A stretch of DNA of 64,000 nucleotides from Staphylococcus epidermidis (GTDB lineage Bacteria > Bacillota > Bacilli > Staphylococcales > Staphylococcaceae): contig NZ_AP019721.1 of assembly GCF_006742205.1 (NCBI RefSeq), positions 558,001 through 622,000 on the forward strand, given 5' to 3'. Numbering within the stretch: the first letter of the stretch is position 1; each line of letters begins with the position of its first letter. The translations under genes and the position numbers were made by a program. The notes under the pieces are model-generated. The model was given only the letters and a program-made list of their open reading frames with translations, did no database searches and was not told the DNA's origin. Of the stretch, positions 48,723-58,209 are shown one piece after another.

Positions 48723-48750
48723 ACCAACACAATTATTAAAAATGTTGGTG
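48723..48750. promoter_or_regulatory. Candidate TetR operator
   Basis: CCAACACAATTATTAAAAATGTTGG, in the gap between the TetR gene and the HlyD gene, has CCAACA/TGTTGG arms at 48723-48728 and 48742-48747. It sits between divergent genes, where a TetR operator is expected. Inference only. Confidence 0.45.
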
Positions 48751-48817
48751 TATTTTTTATTTACACATCTTTATAATAGATAAAGTGAATTTTAAAAGCA
48801 AATAGGAGGGTATATTC

Positions 48818-49465
48818 ATGAAAAAAATGATATTAATCAATGTGATTACTATCATTGTCCTAGTTGTTATTGGTGTGTTAGGCTTTTGGTTCTGGCATAA
48901 CACAACAAGTTATGTGACAACTGACAATGCAAAAGTTGATGGAGATCAAATAAAAATCTCAAGTCCTGCATCTGGACAAATTAAATCTCTTAATGTTAAG
49001 CAAGGAGACAAACTTGATAAAGGTGATAAAGTAGCAGAAGTTTTAGCACAAGGCCAAGATGGGCAATCAAAAGATATGAACATCAAAATGCCACAAAAAG
49101 GTACTATTGTTAAAACAGATGGTATCGAAGGTTCTATGACTCAAGCAGGGAACCCAATTGCATATGCATATAATTTAGATGATCTATATATAACTGCTAA
49201 TGTAGATGAAAAAGATATTTCTGACGTGGAAAAAGGCAACGACGTTGATGTAGATATCGACGGTCAAAAAGCATCAATCAAAGGTAAGGTTGAAGAAGTA
49301 GGCCAAGCAACTGCAGCTAGCTTTTCATTGATGCCTTCATCAAATAGCGACGGTAACTATACGAAAGTTTCTCAGGTAGTACCCGTAAAAATCTCTTTAG
49401 ATTCTAATCCATCTAAAAATGTTGTCCTAGGTATGAACGCTGAAGTTAAAATTCATAAAAATTAA
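48818..49465 (+). CDS. HlyD/EmrA-family membrane fusion-like protein
   Basis: This 215-residue protein has an N-terminal membrane anchor (residues about 5-27) and a short lipoyl/biotinyl-type domain (SPASGQIKSLNVKQGDKLDKGDKVAEV) with a beta-barrel. It lacks the long coiled-coil hairpin of Gram-negative EmrA, as usual in Firmicutes. It is followed after 12 nt by a DHA2 transporter, forming an EmrAB-like pair for export of toxic compounds. AGGAGG precedes ATG 48818. Confidence 0.87.
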   Translation: MKKMILINVITIIVLVVIGVLGFWFWHNTTSYVTTDNAKVDGDQIKISSPASGQIKSLNVKQGDKLDKGDKVAEVLAQGQDGQSKDMNIKMPQKGTIVKTDGIEGSMTQAGNPIAYAYNLDDLYITANVDEKDISDVEKGNDVDVDIDGQKASIKGKVEEVGQATAASFSLMPSSNSDGNYTKVSQVVPVKISLDSNPSKNVVLGMNAEVKIHKN

Positions 49466-49477
49466 GGGGGTCATTTT

Positions 49478-51454
49478 ATGACAGCGACCTTCATTATTAT
49501 ATATATTGTAGTAGCGCTCATACTCATTGGTTTTATTAATTTCTTTTTAATTAAGCGTAAAAGAAAAAATAAAGACAAAAGAGTGGAACAACGTTCGACA
49601 ATAGATTCTAAGAGAGAAAGCAATCAATCTAAATTTAAAGCAAGCGATTTAGAACAAACAACTAAGTCAAATACTGATCCAACGCAATCAAACGATATTG
49701 AAGATGAAAAACGAAAAAATCACTTTGACTCAGAAATAGATAATGCATCTCAATTTATCAATACAGATAGTAAAGAGGATAGAAACGCGTTAAGCCATAA
49801 GAACCAAGAGGAAGATGACGCATCGAACGATGTGTTGAACCCTATCGATCCAAATTCTACTGAAGGTAGAGTTAATGAAAGAATTAAAAATCAAGAGTCT
49901 AACTTTATTTTTGGTAAAGGTATAACTAGAGGTAAAATTTTAGCGGCAATGTTATTTGGTATGTTTATCGCGATTCTAAACCAAACTCTATTAAATGTGG
50001 CATTGCCTAAAATAAATACAGAGTTTAATATTTCTGCTTCAACTGGTCAATGGTTAATGACTGGTTTTATGTTAGTGAACGGTATATTAATACCTATTAG
50101 TGCTTTTTTATTTAATAAATATTCTTATAGAAAATTATTTATTATAGGTTTAGCACTATTTACATTAGGTTCCTTAGTTTGTGCAATCTCATTTAATTTC
50201 CCAATTATGATGAGTGGACGTGTATTACAAGCCATAGGCGCAGGTATATTGATGCCGTTAGGTTCTAACGTTATTGTTACCATTTTCCCACCTGAAAAAC
50301 GCGGTGTGGCAATGGGGACAATGGGTATTGCAATGATATTAGCACCTGCAATCGGTCCAACACTTTCAGGTTATATTGTGCAAAATTATGATTGGAATGT
50401 AATGTTTTACGGTATGTTCTTTATAGGTATTATTGCTATCGTAATTGGTCTATTTTGGTTTAAGTTGTATCAAAGTACAACAAATCCGAAAGCAGATATT
50501 CCTGGAATTATTTATAGTACGATTGGATTCGGTTCCTTATTATATGGTTTCTCAGAAGCTGGTAATAAAGGATGGGGCTCAACTGAGATTGTAACAATGT
50601 TTATTGTTGGTACGGTTTTCATTATTTTCTTTATTTTAAGAGAACTAAGAATGAAAGCGCCAATGTTGAGCTTGGAAGTATTAAAATATCCAACTTATAC
50701 ACTTACAACTATTATCAATATGATTGTGATGATGAGTTTATACGGAGGAATGATTTTACTTCCATTATATTTACAAAATCTTAGAGGATTTTCAGCATTA
50801 GACTCTGGATTATTACTATTGCCAGGTGCATTAGTCATGGGAGCATTAGGTCCGGTGGCAGGTAAATTGTTAGATACAATCGGTATTAAACCATTAGCAA
50901 TATTTGGTATTGGCATTATGACATATGCGACATGGGAATTAAGTAAATTAAACATGGATACAACATATCTCCATATTATGTGGATATATATTGTGCGTTC
51001 ATTTGGTATGGCATTTGTAATGATGCCGATTATAACTGCAGGTATGAACGCTTTACCACCACGTTTAATTTCTCATGGTAATGCGTTTGTTAATACAATG
51101 AGACAATTAGCTGGTTCAATTGGTACAGCTATTTTGGTTACGGTCATGACGACACAACAAACAAATCATCTTTCTGCTTTTGGTGAAGAGTTAGATAAAA
51201 CGAATCCTGTCATTCAAGACCATATGCGTGAACTTGCCCAACAGTATGGTGGTGAGTCAGCAGCAATGAAATTATTACTCGAACATGTCAATAAACTTGC
51301 ATCTGTAGAAGGTGTAAATGATGCATTTATTGTTGCTACAATTATTAGTGCGATTGCACTGATATTAAGCTTGTTCTTACAGGGCAAGAAAAAGGCTCAA
51401 TTATCAGCTGAAAAAGCAAATGCTGAAGATTATCCTTCGCAACAAGATAAATAA
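49478..51454 (+). CDS. DHA2-family MFS drug efflux transporter with long N-terminal extension
   Basis: This 658-residue protein is unusual for its N-terminus: a membrane helix at residues about 4-26, then about 120 polar, charged residues (Glu, Asp, Lys, Ser, Asn), and only then the 14-helix EmrB/QacA core from residue 148. The core has LNQTLLNVALPKIN (motif D-like) and GAGILMPLGSNVIVTIFPPEKRG (motif C/A). The core of about 500 residues is normal for the family. It works with the preceding HlyD-like protein. RBS GGGGG precedes ATG 49478. The function of the extension is unknown. Confidence 0.88.
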   Translation: MTATFIIIYIVVALILIGFINFFLIKRKRKNKDKRVEQRSTIDSKRESNQSKFKASDLEQTTKSNTDPTQSNDIEDEKRKNHFDSEIDNASQFINTDSKEDRNALSHKNQEEDDASNDVLNPIDPNSTEGRVNERIKNQESNFIFGKGITRGKILAAMLFGMFIAILNQTLLNVALPKINTEFNISASTGQWLMTGFMLVNGILIPISAFLFNKYSYRKLFIIGLALFTLGSLVCAISFNFPIMMSGRVLQAIGAGILMPLGSNVIVTIFPPEKRGVAMGTMGIAMILAPAIGPTLSGYIVQNYDWNVMFYGMFFIGIIAIVIGLFWFKLYQSTTNPKADIPGIIYSTIGFGSLLYGFSEAGNKGWGSTEIVTMFIVGTVFIIFFILRELRMKAPMLSLEVLKYPTYTLTTIINMIVMMSLYGGMILLPLYLQNLRGFSALDSGLLLLPGALVMGALGPVAGKLLDTIGIKPLAIFGIGIMTYATWELSKLNMDTTYLHIMWIYIVRSFGMAFVMMPIITAGMNALPPRLISHGNAFVNTMRQLAGSIGTAILVTVMTTQQTNHLSAFGEELDKTNPVIQDHMRELAQQYGGESAAMKLLLEHVNKLASVEGVNDAFIVATIISAIALILSLFLQGKKKAQLSAEKANAEDYPSQQDK

Positions 51455-51465
51455 TTAAGAGATGT

Positions 51466-51510
51466 AATAACCACCTACGACGTTAAGAGCGTCTAGGTGG
51501 TTATTTTTAT
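51466..51510 (+). terminator. Terminator after the DHA2 gene
   Basis: AATAACCACCTA and TAGGTGGTTATT enclose an inner GACG/CGTC stem, followed by TTTT. Confidence 0.85.
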
Positions 51511-51511
51511 A

Positions 51512-51555
51512 AAAAAGACAAATTCTATATTATTTCAATAGAATTTGTCTTTTTC
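51512..51555 (-). terminator. Second hairpin terminator, for the minus-strand membrane gene
   Basis: AAAAAGACAAATTCTAT (51512-51529) pairs perfectly with ATAGAATTTGTCTTTTT. It lies downstream of the gene at 51634-52266 on the minus strand. Confidence 0.8.
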
Positions 51556-51633
51556 ACTTATACAGAAACTTTATGTCTCGGAATCATAAACAAAAGAGAT
51601 GATTCTCGTATTAAAAGAACATTAAAATCATCT

Positions 51634-52266
51634 TTATTTAATACGTGGTAAACGATTACGGAAAAACAAACTTACAATCAATAACGCAATACTACATCCA
51701 ATGAGTATCAGTGCATTGTGAATCGCATCTGCTTCAGTTAATACTTGTTCAGGTGATACTGTTAAATAATATTGTTTTAGAGATTCGGAAATTTTCTGAG
51801 CAATTGTATGTATGATATAACTGAAATACAATGTAATGACTAGCATAATAGCTAAAAGTAATATATTGACTACTTTGAGTGCTGTGCGATTAAAAATAAT
51901 TGTAATTACGGTTATAAACAAACTAATCAGACATAGGACAAAGAAAATATTAAATATAATGATGAGATTATCGACAGACTGTTGTAATTGATCAATATTA
52001 CCTAAATTTAAATTACCGATTTGCGTAACTGTATCTTGAAAATTTCTTAATTGATGGAAATTTATAGTTTCATTTACAAATGAAATTTTAAATATAGGTT
52101 GTTTAAGCATACTATAGCCAGTAATAGCAGTTAATACTAAAACGAAAACTTGAATAATGAGACTTACCCATGAGCGTTTCTTTTTACCATATCTTTTTCC
52201 ACGATGGATCTCTTGATGTTCAAATTGAGAGTTGAATTGTCTTTGGTTTTGTAATGTTTCAGACAT
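51634..52266 (-). CDS. Hypothetical four-helix membrane protein
   Basis: I do not recognise a family. The 210-residue protein has a basic N-terminus (HRGKRYGKKKRS), then four membrane helices: about residues 33-52, 98-120, 127-150 and 183-202. The segment between helices 1 and 2 is extracellular in the positive-inside model and is rich in Asn/Gln/Leu. GAGGCATT is the RBS region before ATG 52266. It stands alone. Confidence 0.65.
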   Translation of the reverse strand: MSETLQNQRQFNSQFEHQEIHRGKRYGKKKRSWVSLIIQVFVLVLTAITGYSMLKQPIFKISFVNETINFHQLRNFQDTVTQIGNLNLGNIDQLQQSVDNLIIIFNIFFVLCLISLFITVITIIFNRTALKVVNILLLAIMLVITLYFSYIIHTIAQKISESLKQYYLTVSPEQVLTEADAIHNALILIGCSIALLIVSLFFRNRLPRIK

Positions 52267-52483
52267 TTAAATGCCTCCTTTAGATGCAAATTTACTAAGT
52301 TTATCTTTTTAATTTTATGTCTGTTATAATTGGGTTTAATCTAGTATCCTAAGTATTGATTAAAAAATATTTCTTTAAAATGACATACTTATCATTATAT
52401 CTTTTTTTAGCAAAGGTATATAGATATTTAAACAAATTATTTCTTAAATTTAAAATTTTAAATAGAGGTAGGTTGATTGATTA

Positions 52484-53383
52484 ATGAAAAATAGAATGAT
52501 GAATCGCGTGGTTAATAAATATATACTTCATAATAGATCGATATTTTTTAGTAATGATGATGAAGTTAAACATTTTTTAGAAAAGAGAAGTATCGAAAAT
52601 AGTAAAAAACATCAGCAACCTGCGACACTTAATGTAAAGTCAAATTTAGATAAACTTACTCTTAATAATATGCAAGTGTTTAGATTTAATTTTAGACATG
52701 AGAAAAATCAAAAGATACTCTATCTGCATGGTGGATATAATACTTTGCAACCTTCTCCATTTCATTGGAGACTTTTAGATAAACTAACTTTAAATACATT
52801 GCATGAGGTCGTTTTACCTATCTATCCAAAGTCACCAGATTATCACTACTTAGAAACGTTCAAAGCGATTCGTGACGTTTATAATCAATTAGTTGAAGAA
52901 GTTGGTGCGAGCAACATTGTTATGATGGGGGATGGTTCTGGTGGAGGACTAGCATTAAGTTTTGTTCAATCACTTATCAATGATAATCAAGAAGTGCCTA
53001 GAAAGTTATTTTTACTTTCACCGCTTTTAGATGCCACTTTGACTAATCCTAATATTACGAAAACGTTGGAAGAAAATGATATCTTAGTTAGTCGATTTGG
53101 CGTTCATCAACTCATGAAATCTTGGACGAATGATTTACCTTTATCAGACGCGCGTATATCACCATTATACGGTACTCTAAAAGGGTTGCCACCTATATAT
53201 ATGTATGGAGGTGGCAGAGAAATATTAAGCCCAGACATGCATGCATTTACTCATGCTCTAGAGGAATGTGGGAACGATGTTGAGTTTAAAGAGTATCCTA
53301 AAATGGTGCATGATTTTCCTATCTATCCCATACGCCAATCTCACAAGGTGTTAAAACACATCACTAAATCAATCTTAGAGTAA
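52484..53383 (+). CDS. Alpha/beta hydrolase of the HSL esterase type with altered nucleophile elbow
   Basis: The 299-residue protein has the hormone-sensitive-lipase oxyanion motif HGG (82-84), a C-terminal His276 in KMVHDFP, and an acidic residue at 246 or 251 (YGGGREILSPD). The nucleophile elbow reads G149-D-G-S-G-G instead of the usual GDSAGG, so the position of the catalytic Ser is Gly and Ser152 is one residue later. Activity may be altered or lost. ATG 52484 has GAGGTAGG upstream. Substrate unknown. Confidence 0.82.
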   Translation: MKNRMMNRVVNKYILHNRSIFFSNDDEVKHFLEKRSIENSKKHQQPATLNVKSNLDKLTLNNMQVFRFNFRHEKNQKILYLHGGYNTLQPSPFHWRLLDKLTLNTLHEVVLPIYPKSPDYHYLETFKAIRDVYNQLVEEVGASNIVMMGDGSGGGLALSFVQSLINDNQEVPRKLFLLSPLLDATLTNPNITKTLEENDILVSRFGVHQLMKSWTNDLPLSDARISPLYGTLKGLPPIYMYGGGREILSPDMHAFTHALEECGNDVEFKEYPKMVHDFPIYPIRQSHKVLKHITKSILE

Positions 53384-53518
53384 GAATTGAATAGATTTTT
53401 AACTGTATTTTAAAAGTGATGTGAATGTTGTTCTAAAAGGAAGGATGAAGTCAATTACCAATGCTATGCTTATCAGCTAGTGATGTATGAGATAATCATT
53501 TTATTTAAACAATAGTAT

Positions 53519-53908
53519 TTATTCAAGTAATGTTTTTATTTTGCTGGTGATATCATATTTACCTTTATTTACATAATAAGTTGATAAAAATGATTCGAAT
53601 TCCTTTGACTGATTTATTTGGTGAATAATATCTTCTTGTAAAGAGAATTGTTTATGTTGAATTTGTTTTTGATAGTCTTGGCAGTTATCTAGTAAGACAT
53701 TCTCATGGCAAGTGTCGATGAGTAATAGAAAGTGATCAATCGCTTCTTTTTGGCCTAGAATATAGCTCATTTTCATGGCACGCTTCATCAACTGAGGTGC
53801 TGGGCCGTTCATAAACAAATATTGTTGTTCATTTAATTCTGACAATTCGTATTTTACAGTGTCTTTTAAATTCATGAGCTCTATTACTAATTTTTCTTTT
53901 ATAGACAT
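53519..53908 (-). CDS. Hypothetical helical protein paired with a thioesterase
   Basis: I do not recognise this 129-residue protein. It is soluble and almost all alpha-helical by composition. The gene lies 2 nt behind the thioesterase gene on the same strand, so they form a two-gene operon. GGAGAATAATA precedes ATG 53908. No catalytic motifs are visible. Confidence 0.7.
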   Translation of the reverse strand: MSIKEKLVIELMNLKDTVKYELSELNEQQYLFMNGPAPQLMKRAMKMSYILGQKEAIDHFLLLIDTCHENVLLDNCQDYQKQIQHKQFSLQEDIIHQINQSKEFESFLSTYYVNKGKYDITSKIKTLLE

Positions 53909-53910
53909 TA

Positions 53911-54387
53911 TTATTCTCCTTTATATGGTATTCCAATTGAGTGGCCTAATTGTGGTGGCCATTCAATTTTTTCTTGCTTATGAGCATAATCTTGTATAGC
54001 ATTCAGATAATGTTTTGGAAATGGTGCAGCACGACGTTGTGTCCTATCTATTCCTAACATCATGACCTCATTGGTTGCAACAACTTCTTGATTATCAATT
54101 AACATTCTCAGAAAGAAATGAGTTCGTTTGTCATCGTAATTATAAAGGAATAGCTCTATATTGAATTCTTGACCAAGTGTTAATTCATGTAAAAAAGTAG
54201 TGTGTGTTTCAACAGTAAAAACTGTATATTGTAGACGGTCTCTCTCTGACCATGATAAACCATGAACCTCATTGAATTTATTAATGACCTCGCTAAAAAT
54301 AATATTATAATATGCGTCATGCATATGATTATTATTATCTATAGCATCTTCTGTCACAGTTCGGGTTACGGTAAATGTCTTGTTCAT
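53911..54387 (-). CDS. Hotdog-fold acyl-CoA thioesterase-like protein
   Basis: This 158-residue protein resembles the 4-hydroxybenzoyl-CoA thioesterase/FcbC hotdog family: DNNNHMHDAYYNIIFSEVINKF near the N-terminus holds the active-site acidic/Asn region, followed by ETHTTFLHELTLGQEF. It would cleave acyl-CoA esters in the cytoplasm; substrate unknown. GGAGGTTA precedes ATG 54387. It is first of a two-gene operon and divergent from corA. Confidence 0.75.
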   Translation of the reverse strand: MNKTFTVTRTVTEDAIDNNNHMHDAYYNIIFSEVINKFNEVHGLSWSERDRLQYTVFTVETHTTFLHELTLGQEFNIELFLYNYDDKRTHFFLRMLIDNQEVVATNEVMMLGIDRTQRRAAPFPKHYLNAIQDYAHKQEKIEWPPQLGHSIGIPYKGE

Positions 54388-54493
54388 TTATTTAACCTCC
54401 TTAGTTATAACACTATACTAACCGAAAAGAGCACATACATGTAACATAATTCATGATAAAATGTAATTTATAAAGTATGAGGGGGTAAGAAAG

Positions 54494-55441
54494 ATGACGG
54501 TGACCGTTAGATTTCAATCTTTATCGCAACCTCTTACATTAGTTTCAAATGTGAAAGAGATTCCTAAAGATGCAACGATTATATGGTATGATTTTGAAAA
54601 TGCCACTGATGAAGAAAATGAGTATTTAAAAAATCATTTTGATTTCAATTACTTAGAAATAGATGATGCTATCAATGGTGACCCACGAGTTAAATATAAA
54701 GAATATGACGCGTATCAATATATGATATTTCATAGTATTATTAATGATGATTACTCACCAATCTCACTAAGTGTATTTTTAGAAGGTAATGTTTTAGTGA
54801 CATACCATCACAAACATTTTCCATCATTAAAGCGTGTGGCTCAATACAATGCAGAAAATCATGATAGTGAATTAGATTGTGCAGACATCGTCATTCATAT
54901 TCTGGATTGTATGGTGGATAAATATTTTAACTTTGTTTATGGTATTGAAGATAAAGTGTATAATTTTGAAGCTAAGCATGTCGATGACCGCTATAGTAAG
55001 AGCGTTATGGAAAATGTCTTTCAATTACGTTCGGATTTAATTAAAATCAAACGCGTATTATTTCCGATGCAAGAAGTTGTAGATACAATGAAACAAGAAG
55101 GAAATATAATTAAAGATGCCAAACATAGAATGTATATTCAACATATTGATGATCATCTTATTAAACAAAGAAGTGTTATTCGGACTTCTCAAGAAATGAC
55201 GAATGAGATTCGTGAAAATTATGAATCATTCACCTCATTTAGGATGAATAGTATAATGCAGATACTTACGCTTGTATCTGTTATATTCTCACCACTCACT
55301 TTTATTGCTGGTGTATATGGAATGAACTTTGAATTTATGCCTGAGTTGAAATGGCATTATGCTTATTTCGTGTGCTTAACTTTAATGCTAATTATAACAA
55401 TAATATTAATCATATTCTTTAAAAAGAAAAAATGGTTTTAA
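54494..55441 (+). CDS. CorA-family divalent cation transporter (copy 2)
   Basis: This 315-residue protein ends in two membrane helices separated by FEFMPELKWHY after the GMN motif at residues 276-278. The N-terminal cytoplasmic domain and long stalk helix fit CorA. It differs clearly from copy 1 at 22784-23731 in sequence although lengths are the same. GAGGGGG precedes ATG 54494. It is followed by fni after 39 nt, so they may be cotranscribed. Ion specificity is not predictable. Confidence 0.87.
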   Translation: MTVTVRFQSLSQPLTLVSNVKEIPKDATIIWYDFENATDEENEYLKNHFDFNYLEIDDAINGDPRVKYKEYDAYQYMIFHSIINDDYSPISLSVFLEGNVLVTYHHKHFPSLKRVAQYNAENHDSELDCADIVIHILDCMVDKYFNFVYGIEDKVYNFEAKHVDDRYSKSVMENVFQLRSDLIKIKRVLFPMQEVVDTMKQEGNIIKDAKHRMYIQHIDDHLIKQRSVIRTSQEMTNEIRENYESFTSFRMNSIMQILTLVSVIFSPLTFIAGVYGMNFEFMPELKWHYAYFVCLTLMLIITIILIIFFKKKKWF

Positions 55442-55480
55442 AACTATATATAAATAATTTAACAAAGGTAGGGTGTTTTA

Positions 55481-56530
55481 ATGAGTGACTCACAAAGAGA
55501 ACAGAGGAAAAATGAACATGTAGAAATCGCAATGTCACAAAAAGATGCGCTGGTTTCAGATTTTGATAAAGTGAGATTTGTTCATCATTCCATCCCCAGT
55601 ATTGATGTTAGTCAAGTCGATATGACAAGTCATACTACGAAATTCGATTTGGCATATCCAATCTATATAAATGCAATGACTGGTGGAAGTGATTGGACAA
55701 AACAAATTAATGAAAAATTAGCAATTGTTGCTAGAGAAACTGGAATTGCAATGGCGGTGGGATCAACACATGCAGCTTTGCGCAATCCTAATATGATTGA
55801 AACATTTAGCATTGTGCGTAAAACAAATCCCAAAGGAACAATTTTCAGCAATGTGGGTGCCGATGTACCAGTGGATAAAGCTCTACAAGCGGTTGAATTA
55901 TTAGATGCTCAAGCGCTACAAATTCATGTGAACTCACCTCAAGAATTAGTCATGCCTGAAGGGAACCGTGAATTTGCTTCATGGATGTCAAATATTGAAT
56001 CTATTGTTAAACGCGTTGATGTTCCAGTTATTATTAAAGAAGTTGGTTTCGGAATGAGTAAAGAAACATTACAAGCGTTATATGATATTGGTGTTAACTA
56101 TGTTGATGTCAGTGGGCGCGGTGGAACTAATTTCGTTGATATTGAAAATGAAAGACGTTCGAATAAAGATATGAATTATTTATCTCAGTGGGGACAATCT
56201 ACCGTAGAATCCTTACTTGAGAGTACTGAATTTCAAGATCGATTAAATATTTTTGCTAGCGGTGGCTTACGTACACCACTCGATGCTGTAAAATGTTTAG
56301 CATTAGGTGCAAAAGCAATAGGGATGTCTCGACCGTTTTTAAATCAAGTAGAACAATCAGGTATCACAAATACCGTAGACTATGTAGAGTCTTTTATTCA
56401 ACATATGAAAAAAATTATGACGATGTTAGATGCGCCGAACATTGAGCGTTTACGACAAGCAGATATCGTAATGAGCCCGGAGTTAATATCATGGATCAAT
56501 CAACGTGGCCTTCATTTAAATAGAAAATAA
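55481..56530 (+). CDS. fni: Isopentenyl-diphosphate delta-isomerase, type II
   Basis: This 349-residue FMN-dependent enzyme interconverts isopentenyl and dimethylallyl diphosphate in the mevalonate pathway of staphylococci. The N-terminal [52 protein letters not shown] and [20 protein letters not shown] segments are Fni signatures with the flavin phosphate loop. GGTAGGG precedes ATG 55481. It is probably cotranscribed with corA and ends at a hairpin terminator. Confidence 0.94.
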   Translation: MSDSQREQRKNEHVEIAMSQKDALVSDFDKVRFVHHSIPSIDVSQVDMTSHTTKFDLAYPIYINAMTGGSDWTKQINEKLAIVARETGIAMAVGSTHAALRNPNMIETFSIVRKTNPKGTIFSNVGADVPVDKALQAVELLDAQALQIHVNSPQELVMPEGNREFASWMSNIESIVKRVDVPVIIKEVGFGMSKETLQALYDIGVNYVDVSGRGGTNFVDIENERRSNKDMNYLSQWGQSTVESLLESTEFQDRLNIFASGGLRTPLDAVKCLALGAKAIGMSRPFLNQVEQSGITNTVDYVESFIQHMKKIMTMLDAPNIERLRQADIVMSPELISWINQRGLHLNRK

Positions 56531-56571
56531 AAAATGAGATAGTATATTGTAATAATTTCGACATACAAATA

Positions 56572-56620
56572 AAACGATAATTCCCAAGTGAGATTTATAG
56601 GAATTATCGTTTTTTTATTG
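56572..56620 (+). terminator. Terminator after fni
   Basis: AAACGATAATTCC (56572-56584) pairs perfectly with GGAATTATCGTTT (56600-56612), followed by TTTTT. Confidence 0.9.
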
Positions 56621-56684
56621 TTATGCCGAAATATAATGGATTTTTATTATAAAGCTTGTACTTATAATAAAAAAGGTTAATTAT

Positions 56685-57893
56685 TTAACTGAAAAGTTGA
56701 ATAAAACTCATAACAATAATTACACCGATTAAGTCGATGAGGAAAGCACCAACAATAGGAACTACTAGATATGCTTTAGGGGAGTTGCCAAACTTTTTAG
56801 TGATAACATCTAAATTAGCCATCGCATTTGGTGTTGCTCCCAGACCATGGCCAATAAATCCTCCTACCATAACAGCAGCGTCATAATCTTTACCGAGTCC
56901 TTTAAATAATATGAAAATCGAGAATAGTACCATAAATACGACTTGTACAAGAACAATTATGATTAGTGGGATAGCTAAAGAATATATTTGAGTTAATTGG
57001 ATACTCATTAAAGCTAATGATAAAAAGATGCCTAATGAAATATCACCTATTTGTTCGCTCATTTTTAAATCAACGATATCCCAACCAATAAAGTCTGTAG
57101 CATTTCTAATAATTACTGCTACAAACATTGAACCAACATACATTGGAATATTAACTCCGGTTAAATCGGTAAAAGTATTGCCAATATATGTTCCTAATGC
57201 CATGCAAAATACGAGTATAGAAAATTGTATAAAAAAGACTTGAATAGGTTTATATTTTGTATGTAATGATTGATTGTATTCAACGACACCATAATTTTTA
57301 AATGAATCGTCACGATGCTCTGGCTTAAGATCATAGCGTTTTATTAAATATTTAACGATGGGACCGCCAATGAGTCCACCGAATACAAGGCCTAGTGTAG
57401 CGGCTGCTAAAGCAGCTGCAACTGCAGAATCTACACCCATATCTTGTAAGGTTTTACCATAAGCTGCAGCATTACCGTGACCACCTTCCATTGACATTGA
57501 ACCTGCTGTAAGACCTAATAAAGGTTTAATGTTTAAGAGTTTAGCGAGTGATACACCAATAATATTCTGACAAATAGCCATGATTCCACAAAAAGTGAAA
57601 TAAATCAACATGACTTTTCCGCCAATTTTGAATAGTTTTAATGATGCGCCAAGTCCAATTGTAGTAAAGAAAGCGAGCATAAAGAAATTCTGAATGAACG
57701 CCGAATCAAGTTTTATTTTAACGATATTAAATGAATCTAATATAGCCACTAATATTGCAAATAAAAGACCACCAATGACAGGTGCTGGAATACAGATTCG
57801 CCTTAAAATAGAAACATGGTTGATTATTGTTTGACCAATTAAATATAAAACACATGCCAAACATAATGTGGTAATTGCATCAAATTCTATCAT
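56685..57893 (-). CDS. gltS: Sodium/glutamate symporter GltS
   Basis: This 402-residue polytopic protein belongs to the ESS (GltS) glutamate:Na+ symporter family. The two inverted-repeat pore loops are visible: SMEGGHGNAAAYG near residue 133 and GGFIGHGLGATPNAMANL near residue 342. The protein starts MIEFDAITTLCLAC, as in GltS. AGGGGGC precedes ATG 57893. It is a single gene and is unrelated to the GltT-type symporter at 14968. Confidence 0.92.
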   Translation of the reverse strand: MIEFDAITTLCLACVLYLIGQTIINHVSILRRICIPAPVIGGLLFAILVAILDSFNIVKIKLDSAFIQNFFMLAFFTTIGLGASLKLFKIGGKVMLIYFTFCGIMAICQNIIGVSLAKLLNIKPLLGLTAGSMSMEGGHGNAAAYGKTLQDMGVDSAVAAALAAATLGLVFGGLIGGPIVKYLIKRYDLKPEHRDDSFKNYGVVEYNQSLHTKYKPIQVFFIQFSILVFCMALGTYIGNTFTDLTGVNIPMYVGSMFVAVIIRNATDFIGWDIVDLKMSEQIGDISLGIFLSLALMSIQLTQIYSLAIPLIIIVLVQVVFMVLFSIFILFKGLGKDYDAAVMVGGFIGHGLGATPNAMANLDVITKKFGNSPKAYLVVPIVGAFLIDLIGVIIVMSFIQLFS

Positions 57894-58120
57894 TTAAAAG
57901 CCCCCTTTGTATGAAACCCTTTATAACTAGTTATATTAAAGTAAATCAATGTAAACCTTATAAAGTCCCATAATACACATTATACATACACAAATGAAAT
58001 AAATCCAGTTTACCAAATAATGATATAAGTATATTAAAAATATTGATTTTTATAATTTGTCAATAAAAGATGGTGTAATTTGAATAAAGACGTGTGTATT
58101 AATAAATTAAACTCAGTACC

Positions 58121-58167
58121 TTGCAATGTATAGTAGTGGATGCTATAGTTAATTTGAATCACTACTG
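58121..58167 (+). promoter_or_regulatory. Promoter and operator of the PadR operon
   Basis: A near-consensus promoter has -35 TTGCAA (58121-58126) and -10 TATAGT (58144-58149) with a 17-bp spacer. TAGTAGTG (58131-58138) in the spacer and CACTACTG (58160-58167) after the -10 form an inverted repeat with one mismatch. A direct repeat TGTATAG is also present at 58127 and 58167. This is where a PadR autorepressor would bind. Confidence 0.65.
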
Positions 58168-58209
58168 TGTATAGTTTAATACTGTTTATACGACTGAGGA
58201 GGTAGATAT

